DNA from: Clostridiales bacterium | Lineage (GTDB): Bacteria; Bacillota; Clostridia; Oscillospirales; Oscillospiraceae | Assembly: GCA_014799565.1 (NCBI GenBank) | Contig: JAAVHT010000021.1 | Coordinates: 88,861 to 152,860 of the forward strand | Direction of reading: 5' to 3' | DNA length: 64,000 bases | Part shown: piece after piece, positions 23,152 through 32,067 of the stretch | Layout of the letters: each line of letters begins with the position of its first letter | Numbering within the stretch: the stretch's first letter is position 1 | Position numbers and translations under genes: made by a program | Notes under the pieces: generated by a model | What the model was told of the DNA's origin: nothing | The model's input: only the letters and a program-made list of their open reading frames with translations | The model's database searches: none

Positions 23152-25671
23152 ATGCTGACACAGCAACAGGAGCTGGAATTCTGCCGCCTCCGCCGGGAGG
23201 TCATCGGCTTAAACTACCAAAATCTCAACCCCGAACAGCGCAAAGCCGTGCTGGCCACCGAGGGGCCGCTGCTGCTGCTGGCGGGGGCAGGGTCGGGCAA
23301 AACCACCGTGCTCATCCACCGGGTGGCCAACCTCATCCGCTATGGCCGGGGATCGGACTGCCTGGAGGTGCCCGACTGGGTGACGGAGGACGACCTGGCC
23401 TTCCTGAAAAGCTACGCAGAACACCCCGCCAAGGAGGGCCGTCTCCAGGCCGACCGGCTGTGCGCCGTAGAGCCCGCCGCCCCCTGGTCCATTATCGCCA
23501 TCACCTTTACCAACAAGGCCGCCGGGGAGCTGAAAAACCGCCTGGAAAAAATGCTTGGCTCCCAGGCCCGGGACGTGTGGGCGTCCACCTTCCACTCCGC
23601 CTGCGTGCGCATCCTCCGCCGGGACATCGAGAAGCTGGGCTTCCCCGCCTCCTTCACCATCTACGACACCGACGACTCCCAGCGGGTGATGAAGGACTGC
23701 ATCCGGGAGCTGAACTTTGACGACAAGCAGTTCCCGCCCCGCTCGGTGCTAGGGACGATTTCAAAGGCCAAGGACAAGCTCCAGCTTGCCAAGGATTTCG
23801 CCAAGGAGTGCGACCAGTCCGGCGACTATCGCCTGCAAAAGATCGCCAAGCTGTACGCCGCTTACGAAAAGCGGCTGTGGGAAGCGGGGGCGCTGGACTT
23901 CGACGACATCATCCTCCACACCGTCCGTCTGCTCCAGCAGCATGATGACATTCTGCAATATTACCAGAGAAAATTCCGTTATGTACTCATCGACGAGTAC
24001 CAGGACACCAACAATCTGCAATACCTGCTGGCCTCCCTGCTGGCCGGGGGGCGGGAGAACATCTGCGTGGTGGGGGACGACGACCAGTCCATCTACCGAT
24101 TCCGGGGGGCCACCATTGAGAACATCCTCTCCTTCGAGGATCAGTACAAGGGCTGCCGCACCATCCGGCTGGAGCAGAACTACCGCTCCACCAAGAACAT
24201 CCTGGACGCCGCCAACGCCGTCATCCGCCACAACCAGGGCCGCAAGGGCAAAGAGCTGTGGACGGCGGGAAACGAGGGAGACAAGGTGTCCCTGTACACC
24301 GCCATGAATGAGAACGACGAGGCCCGGTACGTGGCGGACAAGCTGATGGAGGACTACCGGGCGGGAGAAAAGTGGAATTCCCACGCCATCCTCTACCGGA
24401 TGAACGCCCAGTCCAACCAGCTGGAAGTGGCCTTCAAGCGCAGCGGCATCCCCTACCGGGTCATCGGCGGCACCCGGTTCTTCGACCGGGCGGAGGTCAA
24501 GGATATGCTGGCCTACCTGTGCGCCATCCAGAACCACGCCGACGATCTGCGGCTCACCCGCATCATCAATAACCCGCCCCGGGGCATCGGGAACACTACG
24601 GTGGAGCGGGCCCGGTTCATCGCCGCAGAACAGGGGCTGTCCCTGTGGGAGGTGATCTCCAACGCCGGAGCATACCCGGAGCTGCAAAAGCCCGCCGCCA
24701 AGCTGGGCCAGTTTGTCACCATGATAGGCGAACTCACCGTCCTGTCTCAGACCATGGATCTGCCCAATTTCTACGAGGAGGTGGTGGCCCGGACGGGCTA
24801 CGCCGCCATGCTCCAGGCGAAAAACGACATTGAGAGCCGCACCCGGCTGGAAAACGTGCGGGAGCTGCTCACCTCCATCAACGGCTACATGGAGAACGCG
24901 GAGGAGGAACCCACCCTGGCGGGCTTTTTGGACGAGATCGCCCTGTACACCGACCTGGACAGCCACGACCCCAACGAGGACGCGGTGGTGATGATGACCA
25001 TGCACTCCGCCAAAGGGCTGGAGTTCCCCACCGTGTTCGTAGTCGGCATGGAGGAGGGCATCTTCCCCGGCATCCGGGCCATCGGCGAGGCGGAGGAGAT
25101 GGAGGAGGAGCGGCGGCTGTGTTACGTGGCTCTGACCCGAGCCAAGGAGCGGCTGTACCTCACCTGCGCCGGCCAGCGGATGCTGTTCGGCCACACCAGC
25201 AACAACCGGCCCTCCCGGTTCGCCGGGGAGATCCCCAACGAGCTGCTGGAGCAATCGGGGCGCTCCTACTTAGATCCAACACCCACTGGGGATTGGGACG
25301 ACTTCGACCAGACCCCTCAGGTGTCCACCTACCGGGAGCCCTACCGTCAGGCCCAGCCCTCCTACGGCGGTCAGTGGCGGAGCACCTACACCGGGCGGTC
25401 GCAGACTGCCGCTGGCGGGCGGTCGCAGACTGCCTCCAGCCTGCAAAAGTCCTCCTCCCGGCCTGTGTTCCAGTCCGCCGTCTCTACCCCCTCCACCCCC
25501 CTGCCGGACTACCAGAAGGGGGATATGCTGGAGCACAAAGCCTTTGGCCGGGGCATGGTGACGTCCGCCCAGAAAATGGGGGGCGATGTGCTGCTGGAGA
25601 TTGCCTTCGACGGCGTGGGCACCAAGCGGCTCATGCTGAAAACCAGCGCACAATATATCAAGAAGCTATAA
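23152..25671 (+). CDS. pcrA: ATP-dependent DNA helicase PcrA/UvrD
   Basis: 839-residue superfamily 1A helicase with all motifs: Q-motif LNPEQRKAV, Walker A AGAGSGKTTVL, motif Ia AITFTNKAA, motif II VLIDEYQDTN, motif III GDDDQSIYRFRGA, motif IV EQNYRS, motif V MTMHSAKGLEFPTVF, motif VI VALTRAKERLYL. It unwinds 3'-5' in repair and replication. An insertion of about 45 residues lies between motifs I and Ia, which also occurs in clostridial PcrA. The low-complexity linker before the C-terminal Tudor-like domain (GDMLEHKAFGRGMV) contains a tandem 18-bp DNA duplication giving GRSQTA twice. ATG with AAAAGGAG site and a promoter upstream. Confidence 0.96.
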   Translation: MLTQQQELEFCRLRREVIGLNYQNLNPEQRKAVLATEGPLLLLAGAGSGKTTVLIHRVANLIRYGRGSDCLEVPDWVTEDDLAFLKSYAEHPAKEGRLQADRLCAVEPAAPWSIIAITFTNKAAGELKNRLEKMLGSQARDVWASTFHSACVRILRRDIEKLGFPASFTIYDTDDSQRVMKDCIRELNFDDKQFPPRSVLGTISKAKDKLQLAKDFAKECDQSGDYRLQKIAKLYAAYEKRLWEAGALDFDDIILHTVRLLQQHDDILQYYQRKFRYVLIDEYQDTNNLQYLLASLLAGGRENICVVGDDDQSIYRFRGATIENILSFEDQYKGCRTIRLEQNYRSTKNILDAANAVIRHNQGRKGKELWTAGNEGDKVSLYTAMNENDEARYVADKLMEDYRAGEKWNSHAILYRMNAQSNQLEVAFKRSGIPYRVIGGTRFFDRAEVKDMLAYLCAIQNHADDLRLTRIINNPPRGIGNTTVERARFIAAEQGLSLWEVISNAGAYPELQKPAAKLGQFVTMIGELTVLSQTMDLPNFYEEVVARTGYAAMLQAKNDIESRTRLENVRELLTSINGYMENAEEEPTLAGFLDEIALYTDLDSHDPNEDAVVMMTMHSAKGLEFPTVFVVGMEEGIFPGIRAIGEAEEMEEERRLCYVALTRAKERLYLTCAGQRMLFGHTSNNRPSRFAGEIPNELLEQSGRSYLDPTPTGDWDDFDQTPQVSTYREPYRQAQPSYGGQWRSTYTGRSQTAAGGRSQTASSLQKSSSRPVFQSAVSTPSTPLPDYQKGDMLEHKAFGRGMVTSAQKMGGDVLLEIAFDGVGTKRLMLKTSAQYIKKL
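25393..25434 (+). repeat. 18-bp direct repeat in the pcrA linker
   Basis: GGGCGGTCGCAGACTGCC occurs at 25393-25410 and again at 25417-25434, separated by GCTGGC. The unit contains GCAGACTGCC, also found in the palindromic insert of the metF-fusion gene (6307-6316), suggesting a shared repeat family. Confidence 0.7.
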
Positions 25672-25683
25672 AGGAGATATTTT

Positions 25684-26013
25684 ATGCGTATTGTTATCAG
25701 TGCTTTGGCGATCTTATTCGGCCTGCTTCACATCATCGCGGCGCGTACCCAGTTAAAATCCACAGATTCTGCCGCCCGGGGCTTTGCCATCGCCATGCTA
25801 TGCGGGGGCGTCTGTGTGGCGTTTGAGGCATTCGCGCACCTGGTGGGAAACAACCCCGGTTGGATAGACGCCCTGGCGTGCGCCACGGGCTGTCTGCTCA
25901 TCTGCTTTCCGGCCTATGCCAACGGCAGACGGGCGGGAAACGTCCACCTGTCTCACCACATTATACGGGGGACGATCGCCGCCCTGCTGGTGGCGGGCTT
26001 TGTGATCTGGTAA
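25684..26013 (+). CDS. Small four-helix membrane protein of unknown function
   Basis: 109 residues with four predicted membrane helices (about 1-19, 35-52, 60-78, 92-109) separated by short polar loops. I do not recognise a family. A good AAAGGAGATATTTT leader precedes the ATG and the gap from pcrA is only 12 bases, so the two are co-transcribed and end at the 26022 terminator. Codon use resembles the neighbours. Nothing in the sequence suggests an enzymatic role. Confidence 0.7.
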   Translation: MRIVISALAILFGLLHIIAARTQLKSTDSAARGFAIAMLCGGVCVAFEAFAHLVGNNPGWIDALACATGCLLICFPAYANGRRAGNVHLSHHIIRGTIAALLVAGFVIW

Positions 26014-26021
26014 TGAAAAAG

Positions 26022-26052
26022 GACAGCCCCGCGCTAACCGCGCGGGGCTGTC
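26022..26052. terminator. Bidirectional terminator after the pcrA operon and the chromate-transporter operon
   Basis: GACAGCCCCGCG and CGCGGGGCTGTC form a 12-bp perfect stem with loop CTAACCG. AAAAA precedes it (T-run on the - strand) and TGTT follows. It lies between convergent operons. Confidence 0.85.
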
Positions 26053-26054
26053 TG

Positions 26055-26657
26055 TTACATTTGGAAAATGACCCCCGCAATTGCGGCCAGCCCGATAAAG
26101 CAGATGGGGTGCAGTTTTTTCAGCGGGGTGTACTTCACCAGCACAAAGATGACGACTGCCAGTATGATCGCGGGCCAATAAAACAATTGGGTTTTAATTG
26201 TACCGCCGTCTCCCGTCACTTCGTGGAACATCAGGGCGATCTTGGCCACCTGGAGCAGGGCGGCGGTGATGAGCGCCACCGACGCGGCCCGCAGGCCGTA
26301 AAACACCCCGTCCACCGCCTTGGACTGGCGGAACTTCTGCAAAAACCCGGCGATGATGAGGATGATGACGATGGAGGGGAAAATGAGCCCCAGGGTAGAG
26401 ACGATGCCCCCGACGATGCCCAACACCGGGCCACCAACCAAGCTCCCGGTGTGGAAGCCCACATAGGTGGCCATGTTCACCCCCATGGGGCCGGGGGTGG
26501 ACTCGGAGATGGCAATCATGTCCGCCAGGTCGCCGGAGGTGAACCAGCCGGTGCGCTCCCCCAGGTCGGTGAGGAAAGGGATGGTGGCAAGGCCGCCGCC
26601 CACGGAGAACAGCCCCACCCGGCAGAACTCAAAAAACAGTCTGATGAGGGTCATCAT
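26055..26657 (-). CDS. Chromate-transporter family protein, half-size subunit 2
   Basis: 200 residues, a single CHR domain of about six helices: FCRVGLFSVGGGLATIPFL (the FxxGG motif), SESTPGPMGVNMATYVGF, and TLGLIFPSIVIILIIAGFLQ. Half-size CHR proteins come in pairs, each with one domain, and are thought to work as heterodimers; chromate efflux is shown for some, but many likely move another oxyanion. The start overlaps the stop of subunit 1 as ATGA at 26657. It is the last gene of the - strand run MBOAT, SGNH, lepA, nadE, chr1, chr2 and stops just before a terminator. The actual substrate is unknown. Confidence 0.87.
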   Translation of the reverse strand: MMTLIRLFFEFCRVGLFSVGGGLATIPFLTDLGERTGWFTSGDLADMIAISESTPGPMGVNMATYVGFHTGSLVGGPVLGIVGGIVSTLGLIFPSIVIILIIAGFLQKFRQSKAVDGVFYGLRAASVALITAALLQVAKIALMFHEVTGDGGTIKTQLFYWPAIILAVVIFVLVKYTPLKKLHPICFIGLAAIAGVIFQM

Positions 26658-27244
26658 TTCAGCCCTCCCTTTGCCGCCCGAACACACAGCCCCGCCGCCC
26701 CAGCGGCAATGACCAGGAACACCGGGGAGGTCACGACCCCCAGCACCGTCCCCAGCGTGCCCACAGGCAGGGAAAAGAAGGTGCTCCACGCCGCCAGCAC
26801 CAGCACCACGGCGTAGATGATCCGGGTGGGCCAGTCGATGACGGAGTTTTTGAACAGCTTGATGACACTGGACGCGATCAGCGCCACCACCCCGGCCCGG
26901 ACGCCGTTGAAGGCGTGGATCACCCAGGAGATGTGCATGAAATTCTGCAAAAAGGCGGCGATGACCATGATAATCACAATGGACGGGAACACCAGCCCCA
27001 GGGTGGCGAACACGCCGCCCATGATGCCCGCCTGACCGCGGCCCACAAAGGTGGCGGTGTTCACCGCAATGATGCCGGGGGTACACTGGCCCACGGCGTA
27101 GTAGTCGGCCAACTCGCCCTCGGTGGCCCACTTTTTGTTCTCCACCAGCTCCCGCTGGAGGATGGGCAGCATGGCGTAGCCGCCGCCGAAGGTACACACG
27201 CCGATCCGGGCGAAGGTCACAAACAAATCGACCAGCAGGTTCAT
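26654..27244 (-). CDS. Chromate-transporter family protein, half-size subunit 1
   Basis: 196 residues, one CHR domain with FARIGVCTFGGGYAMLPIL (FGGG motif), VGQCTPGIIAVNTATFVG and TLGLVFPSIVIIMVIAAFLQNF. Paired with subunit 2, whose start codon overlaps its stop. The two share the same six-helix plan but are clearly diverged, as expected for a heterodimeric transporter. Its ATG overlaps the nadE stop codon (ATGA at 27244), so all three are translationally coupled. Confidence 0.88.
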   Translation of the reverse strand: MNLLVDLFVTFARIGVCTFGGGYAMLPILQRELVENKKWATEGELADYYAVGQCTPGIIAVNTATFVGRGQAGIMGGVFATLGLVFPSIVIIMVIAAFLQNFMHISWVIHAFNGVRAGVVALIASSVIKLFKNSVIDWPTRIIYAVVLVLAAWSTFFSLPVGTLGTVLGVVTSPVFLVIAAGAAGLCVRAAKGGLK

Positions 27245-29157
27245 TCGATCCCCTCCAGATCATCCAGCCATAATTTTGCCACGGCATCGCTGGGCATCCG
27301 CCAATCGCCACGGGGAGACAGGGTAACCGACCCCACCTTGGGCCCGTCGGGCAGGCAGGAGCGCTTGAACTGCTGGGAGAAGAAGCGGCGGTAGAAGTTC
27401 TTCAGCCATTTCAGCAGGGTTTCCCGGTCGTAACGATCCCCCAGGGCATATTCCGCAAGCCGCAGCACCTTCCGGGGCCGGAACCCCCAGCGGATGGCGT
27501 AGTACAGGAAGAAGTCGTGGAGCTCATAGGGTCCCACCAGATCCTCCGTCTTTTGGGCGATCTCCCCGTCCTTGGGGGGGAGCAGCTCGGGGGAGACGGG
27601 GGTGTCCAGGATGTCCCTGAGGACTTCTCCGGCCCGTCCGCCCAGGCGGTCGGCCTCGTAGGCCACCAGGTGGCGCACCAGCGTCTTGGGGATGGAGGCG
27701 TTGACGGCGTACATGGACATATGGTCGCCGTTGTAGGTGGCCCAGCCCAGGGCCAGCTCGGACAGGTCGCCGGTGCCGATGACCAGGCCCCCCCGCTGGT
27801 TGGCCAGATCCATCAGCACCTGTGTGCGCTCCCGGGCCTGGCCGTTCTCGAAGGTGACGGACTGATCCTCCATGGACTGGCCGATGTCGGCAAAGTGCTG
27901 CTCCACCGCCTTGCCGATGTTGACCTCCCGGAAGTCGGTGCCCAGCTCCATGGCCAGCACCTCCGCGTTGGAGCGGGTGCGTTTGGTGGTGCCGAAACAG
28001 GGCATGGTGACGGCCAGAATGCCCTTCCGATCCCGGCCCAGCATATCGAAGGCTTTGGCGGTGATGAGGATGGCCAGGGTGGAGTCCAGCCCGCCGGACA
28101 GGCCCACCACGGCGCAGGAGGCATTGGTGTGCTCCAGCCGCTTTTTGAGGCCCAGAGCGGCGATTTTCAGGATTTCCTCGCACCGCTCCGCCCGGTGCTC
28201 CGCGTCCGCCGGAATGAAGGGAGCGGGTGAAATGGAGCGGGTGAGTTCGGTTTCCCCCGCCTCCAGCTGGAAGGTGCGGCGCCAGGACTCCCCCTCCACC
28301 GCGCCGAAGGTGGTCATGCGCTGGCGCTCATGGGCCAGGCGGCCCAGGTCGATCTCCGAGACGGTCAGGCCGGTGGAGAACCGGTTCTCCGCCAGCAGAG
28401 TCCCGTTTTCAGCAATCATGTTGTGTCCGGCGAACACCAGGTCGGTGGTGGACTCCCCCTCGCCGGCGTCGGCGTAGATATAACCGCACACCAGGCGGGC
28501 GGACTGGCCGGTGACCAGCTGGCGGCGGTAATTGGCCTTGCTGACCACCTCATTGCTGGCGGACAGGTTCAAAATGACCGTCGCGCCATTCGGGGTCAGG
28601 CAGTTGGAGGGCGGATCGGCGGCCCATAGATCCTCGCAGATTTCCACGCCTACGGTCAGGCCGGGGACGGTTTTGCAGTCGAACAGAGCCACATTATGGG
28701 CGTCCATCAACACTTGCTGTCCGCACAGAGTCAGACTGTACTCCGCCCCACGGCCGGAAGAGAACCAGCGGCCCTCATAGAACTCGCCGTAGCTGGGAAT
28801 GCAAATTTTCGGAACCAGACCCAGGATATTACCCCGGTTGACCACCGCCGCGCAGTTGTAGAGCTTGCTGTCCCACCGGTTCCACACAGGCAGGCCCACG
28901 GCGGTGAGCAGATCCAGCTCTGCCGTCTCGTCCAGAATGCGCCCCAGGGCCTGTTCGGCCCCGTCCAGCAGGGTGTCCTGCAAAAACAGGTCGCCGCAGG
29001 TGTACCCGGTGACGCACAGCTCCGGCAAGGCTAAAACCTTGACCCCCTGCGCCGCCGCTTCCTTCATCAGCTTGATGATCTGTTCCGCGTTGTAATCGCA
29101 GTCCGCTACCCGGATTTTGGGCGTGCCCGCCGCAACCTTCACAAAGCCGTCTCTCAT
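27241..29157 (-). CDS. nadE: Glutamine-dependent NAD(+) synthetase
   Basis: 638 residues in two domains. The N-terminal nitrilase-type glutaminase (about 1-290) has the Glu-Lys-Cys triad in [29 protein letters not shown] and [11 protein letters not shown]. The C-terminal ammonia-dependent NAD synthetase (about 320-638) has the PP-loop [26 protein letters not shown] and the late SLPDGPKVG-type region. It amidates nicotinate adenine dinucleotide to NAD using glutamine. Full length for the two-domain type. It lies 15 bases after lepA with no promoter between them. Confidence 0.96.
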   Translation of the reverse strand: MRDGFVKVAAGTPKIRVADCDYNAEQIIKLMKEAAAQGVKVLALPELCVTGYTCGDLFLQDTLLDGAEQALGRILDETAELDLLTAVGLPVWNRWDSKLYNCAAVVNRGNILGLVPKICIPSYGEFYEGRWFSSGRGAEYSLTLCGQQVLMDAHNVALFDCKTVPGLTVGVEICEDLWAADPPSNCLTPNGATVILNLSASNEVVSKANYRRQLVTGQSARLVCGYIYADAGEGESTTDLVFAGHNMIAENGTLLAENRFSTGLTVSEIDLGRLAHERQRMTTFGAVEGESWRRTFQLEAGETELTRSISPAPFIPADAEHRAERCEEILKIAALGLKKRLEHTNASCAVVGLSGGLDSTLAILITAKAFDMLGRDRKGILAVTMPCFGTTKRTRSNAEVLAMELGTDFREVNIGKAVEQHFADIGQSMEDQSVTFENGQARERTQVLMDLANQRGGLVIGTGDLSELALGWATYNGDHMSMYAVNASIPKTLVRHLVAYEADRLGGRAGEVLRDILDTPVSPELLPPKDGEIAQKTEDLVGPYELHDFFLYYAIRWGFRPRKVLRLAEYALGDRYDRETLLKWLKNFYRRFFSQQFKRSCLPDGPKVGSVTLSPRGDWRMPSDAVAKLWLDDLEGIE

Positions 29158-29172
29158 GGAGTAATGCCTCCT

Positions 29173-30984
29173 TTAACCTTCGTCATCCAGCTTCAATACC
29201 GCCATGAACGCCTCGGTAGGCATCTGCACCGTGCCCAGGGAGCGCATCTTCTTCTTGCCCTCTTTCTGCTTCTCCAGCAGCTTCTTCTTTCGGGTGATGT
29301 CGCCGCCGTAGCACTTGGCCAGCACGTCCTTGCGCAGGGCCTTCAGCGTCTCCCGGGCGATGACCTTGCCGCCGATGGCCGCCTGGATGGGTACCTCAAA
29401 CATCTGGCGGGGGATGTTCTCCTTCAGCTTCTCGCAGATGCGCCTTGCCCGCTTGTATGCCTTGTCCCGGTGGGCAATGAAGCTCAATGCGTCCACCTGG
29501 TCGCCGTTGAGCAACAAATCCACCTTCACCAGGTCGGAGGGGCGGTACTCGTCCAGCTCGTAGTCCAGGGAGGCGTAGCCCCGGGTCTTGGCCTTCAGCG
29601 TATCGAAAAAGTCGTAGATGATCTCATTCAGCGGCATCAAATACCGAATTTCCACCAAGTTGGTGTCCAGATACTGCATATCCTTATACTCGCCGCGCCT
29701 GTCCTGGCACAGGGGCATGATATTGCCCACGTAGTCCGGGGGCGAGATGATGGACACGTTGGCGTAGGGCTCCATGGCCTCCTTGATGGAGCCGGGATCG
29801 GGGTAGTTGTGGGGATTGTCCACCCGCACCAGAGTACCGTCCGTTTTTGTCACCTCATAAATTACCGAGGGTAATGTGGTGATGAGATCCAAATCGAACT
29901 CCCGCTCCAGCCGCTCCTGGATGATCTCCATGTGAAGCATTCCCAAAAAACCGCAGCGAAATCCAAAGCCCAGGGCGATGGAAGATTCCGGTTCAAAGGA
30001 CAGGGAGGCGTCGTTGAGCTGGAGCTTTTCCAGCGCGTCCCGCAGGTCGGGGTATTTACTGCCGTCCTCGGTGTACACGCCGCAGTACACCATGGACTGG
30101 GCGGGCCGGTAGCCGGGGAGCGCCTCGGCAGTGGGCCGCTCCACCCCGGTGATGGTGTCGCCCACCCGGGTGTCCTTCACCGTCTTGATGGACGCGGTGA
30201 ACCAGCCCACCTCACCGGCGGACAGCTCTTTCGCGCTCTCCATGCCGAGCGGGCGTAAATAGCCGCAGTCCAGCACCGTGTACTGGGCCCCGGAGGCCAT
30301 GAGCTTCACCTGCATCCCCGGACGGATGGAACCTTCCATAATGCGGAAATACACAATTACCCCCAGATAGGGGTCGTACTGGCTGTCGAAGATGAGGGCC
30401 TTCAACGGCGCGCCGGGGTCGCCGGAGGGGGCGGGGATGTTGTTCACGATGTCCTCCAGCACCGCCGGGATGTTGATGCCCTGCTTGGCGGAGATCTCCG
30501 GCGCGTCCAGGGCGGGCAGGCCGATGATGTCCTCGATCTCATGCTTCACCCGCTGGGGGTCGGCGGCGGGCAGGTCGATTTTGTTGAGCACCGGACGGAT
30601 CTCCAGGTCGTGGTCCAGGGCCAGATAGGTGTTGGCCAGGGTCTGGGCCTCCACCCCCTGGGCGGCGTCCACCACCAGCACCGCCCCCTCGCAGGCGGCC
30701 AGGGAGCGGCTGACCTCGTAGTTAAAGTCCACGTGGCCCGGGGTGTCGATGAGGTTCAGGCAGTAGGTCTCACCATCGGCGGCCTTGTAGTCCATGCGGA
30801 CGGCCCGGGCCTTGATGGTGATGCCCCGCTCCTTTTCCAGCTCCATATTGTCCAGCAGCTGGGACTCCATCTGCCGCTGCTCCACCGCGCCGCAGATCTC
30901 GATCATCCGGTCGGACAGGGTAGATTTACCATGGTCAATGTGGGCGATAATAGAAAAGTTTCTGATTTTGGACTGGTCTGTCAT
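29173..30984 (-). CDS. lepA: Elongation factor 4 (LepA)
   Basis: 603 residues, normal LepA length. GTPase motifs G1 [10 protein letters not shown]2 region ERGITIK, G3 DTPGHVDF, G4 [10 protein letters not shown]; domain III-V and the LepA-specific C-terminal domain with [22 protein letters not shown] at about 560-580. LepA is a ribosome-binding translational GTPase that affects initiation and elongation under stress. It starts ATG at 30984, 18 bases after the preceding SGNH-like gene. In Bacillus lepA lies near gpr and rpsT (gpr and rpsT are about 6 kb away here), a loosely conserved neighbourhood. Confidence 0.97.
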   Translation of the reverse strand: MTDQSKIRNFSIIAHIDHGKSTLSDRMIEICGAVEQRQMESQLLDNMELEKERGITIKARAVRMDYKAADGETYCLNLIDTPGHVDFNYEVSRSLAACEGAVLVVDAAQGVEAQTLANTYLALDHDLEIRPVLNKIDLPAADPQRVKHEIEDIIGLPALDAPEISAKQGINIPAVLEDIVNNIPAPSGDPGAPLKALIFDSQYDPYLGVIVYFRIMEGSIRPGMQVKLMASGAQYTVLDCGYLRPLGMESAKELSAGEVGWFTASIKTVKDTRVGDTITGVERPTAEALPGYRPAQSMVYCGVYTEDGSKYPDLRDALEKLQLNDASLSFEPESSIALGFGFRCGFLGMLHMEIIQERLEREFDLDLITTLPSVIYEVTKTDGTLVRVDNPHNYPDPGSIKEAMEPYANVSIISPPDYVGNIMPLCQDRRGEYKDMQYLDTNLVEIRYLMPLNEIIYDFFDTLKAKTRGYASLDYELDEYRPSDLVKVDLLLNGDQVDALSFIAHRDKAYKRARRICEKLKENIPRQMFEVPIQAAIGGKVIARETLKALRKDVLAKCYGGDITRKKKLLEKQKEGKKKMRSLGTVQMPTEAFMAVLKLDDEG

Positions 30985-31002
30985 AAAAACCTCCGCAGGT
31001 GC

Positions 31003-32049
31003 TTAATTATCGCTCTCAAAGAGCACCTCATAGTCATAATTGCTTACATAGTCCCGCAGCAGCCCGAGAAACTGCTGGTAGTCCTCTTTGGTCAGCTGCC
31101 CCGTCTCCGCCAGCAGGCACCGGGCCACATGGGCGGTCACCAAGCCGGAGCAGTGGATGGAGTCGGTGTAGTTGTTCAGGTCGCTGACAGCCCGGGAGTA
31201 GAGGAAGCTGTACAGGGCCACATTGTCGTACTCCAGCAGCCGTCCGGCGGCGTACTCCACCGCCGTGAGGATGGCGTCACGGGTGCCCTCCCGGGTGACC
31301 TTGTCCCAGTACAGCATACTGTACGGCGGGAACCAAATGGAAAACTGGACGTCCGGGTGCTGTTCGATCCAGCCGCACACCACATCCAGGTTTTCCTCCG
31401 CCACATCCAGATAGGCGTCGGACGGAAGCACCGTATCGCTGATCTCCGGCCGGGGGTAGCTCGCCAGGGCGCGGGCACGGGAGAAGGTGTATGTCCCGTC
31501 CCACACATACGCCTCGTCCAACGTCACCATCTCGTCCGTATCCCGGCGCAGCCAGCTGCGCATGGCCTCCTGGTAGGTGTCGGCATTGAGCAGATATTCC
31601 ACGTCGTCCAGAGGGTTGATGTTGTAGAGATAGCTGGGCAGCTTCACCGTCCGCTGGCTGTCCGACCGGATCACGATATTGGGATCCAGGCAGAAAAAGA
31701 CCCGATCCAGCTTGGGATGGGTGCGGAAGGCCAGACGCAGGGCCGTGTCAAACTCGGAGATCCACCCGTCGGGGAAGGTGATCTTCAGCGTCTTTTCCCC
31801 CAGCCCCTCGGTAAACCAGCTGGCCCGGTAGTTGGCCACCAGCGAGGTGCCCATAACCACGACGGAATAGTCCTGGTGCCGGATGAGTCCGGGCATCTGG
31901 TAGCGCTGGTTGTCAAAACGGGCGGTCTCGCCCTCGTCCAGACCGCTCAGCACAAAGAAGGGGTCAATGGCAGACAGCAGCAGAATCAAAATCCCAAAGC
32001 AGGCCAGAACGCCCGCCATCACCCCGATAAAGAAGTGCTTGGTTTTCAC
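31003..32049 (-). CDS. SGNH/AlgJ-like membrane-anchored protein, partner of the MBOAT acyltransferase
   Basis: 348 residues with one N-terminal membrane helix (about 7-28, ending in AIDPFFV) and an external domain. Candidate SGNH features are VVVMGTSLVANY (nucleophile Ser block, about 63-75) and a late DSIHCSG (Asp-x-x-His) at about 295-305, the spacing of DltD/AlgJ/AlgX-type acetyltransferases. Encoded directly after an MBOAT protein, the arrangement used by PatA/PatB-, AlgI/AlgJ- and DltB/DltD-like systems to acylate extracellular polymers: MBOAT passes the acyl group across the membrane, the SGNH-like partner transfers it. The target polymer is unknown. Start ATG with a GGGGGGAGCGGCGTG leader. 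Confidence 0.72.
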   Translation of the reverse strand: MKTKHFFIGVMAGVLACFGILILLLSAIDPFFVLSGLDEGETARFDNQRYQMPGLIRHQDYSVVVMGTSLVANYRASWFTEGLGEKTLKITFPDGWISEFDTALRLAFRTHPKLDRVFFCLDPNIVIRSDSQRTVKLPSYLYNINPLDDVEYLLNADTYQEAMRSWLRRDTDEMVTLDEAYVWDGTYTFSRARALASYPRPEISDTVLPSDAYLDVAEENLDVVCGWIEQHPDVQFSIWFPPYSMLYWDKVTREGTRDAILTAVEYAAGRLLEYDNVALYSFLYSRAVSDLNNYTDSIHCSGLVTAHVARCLLAETGQLTKEDYQQFLGLLRDYVSNYDYEVLFESDN

Positions 32050-32067
32050 GCCGCTCCCCCCTTCCCT

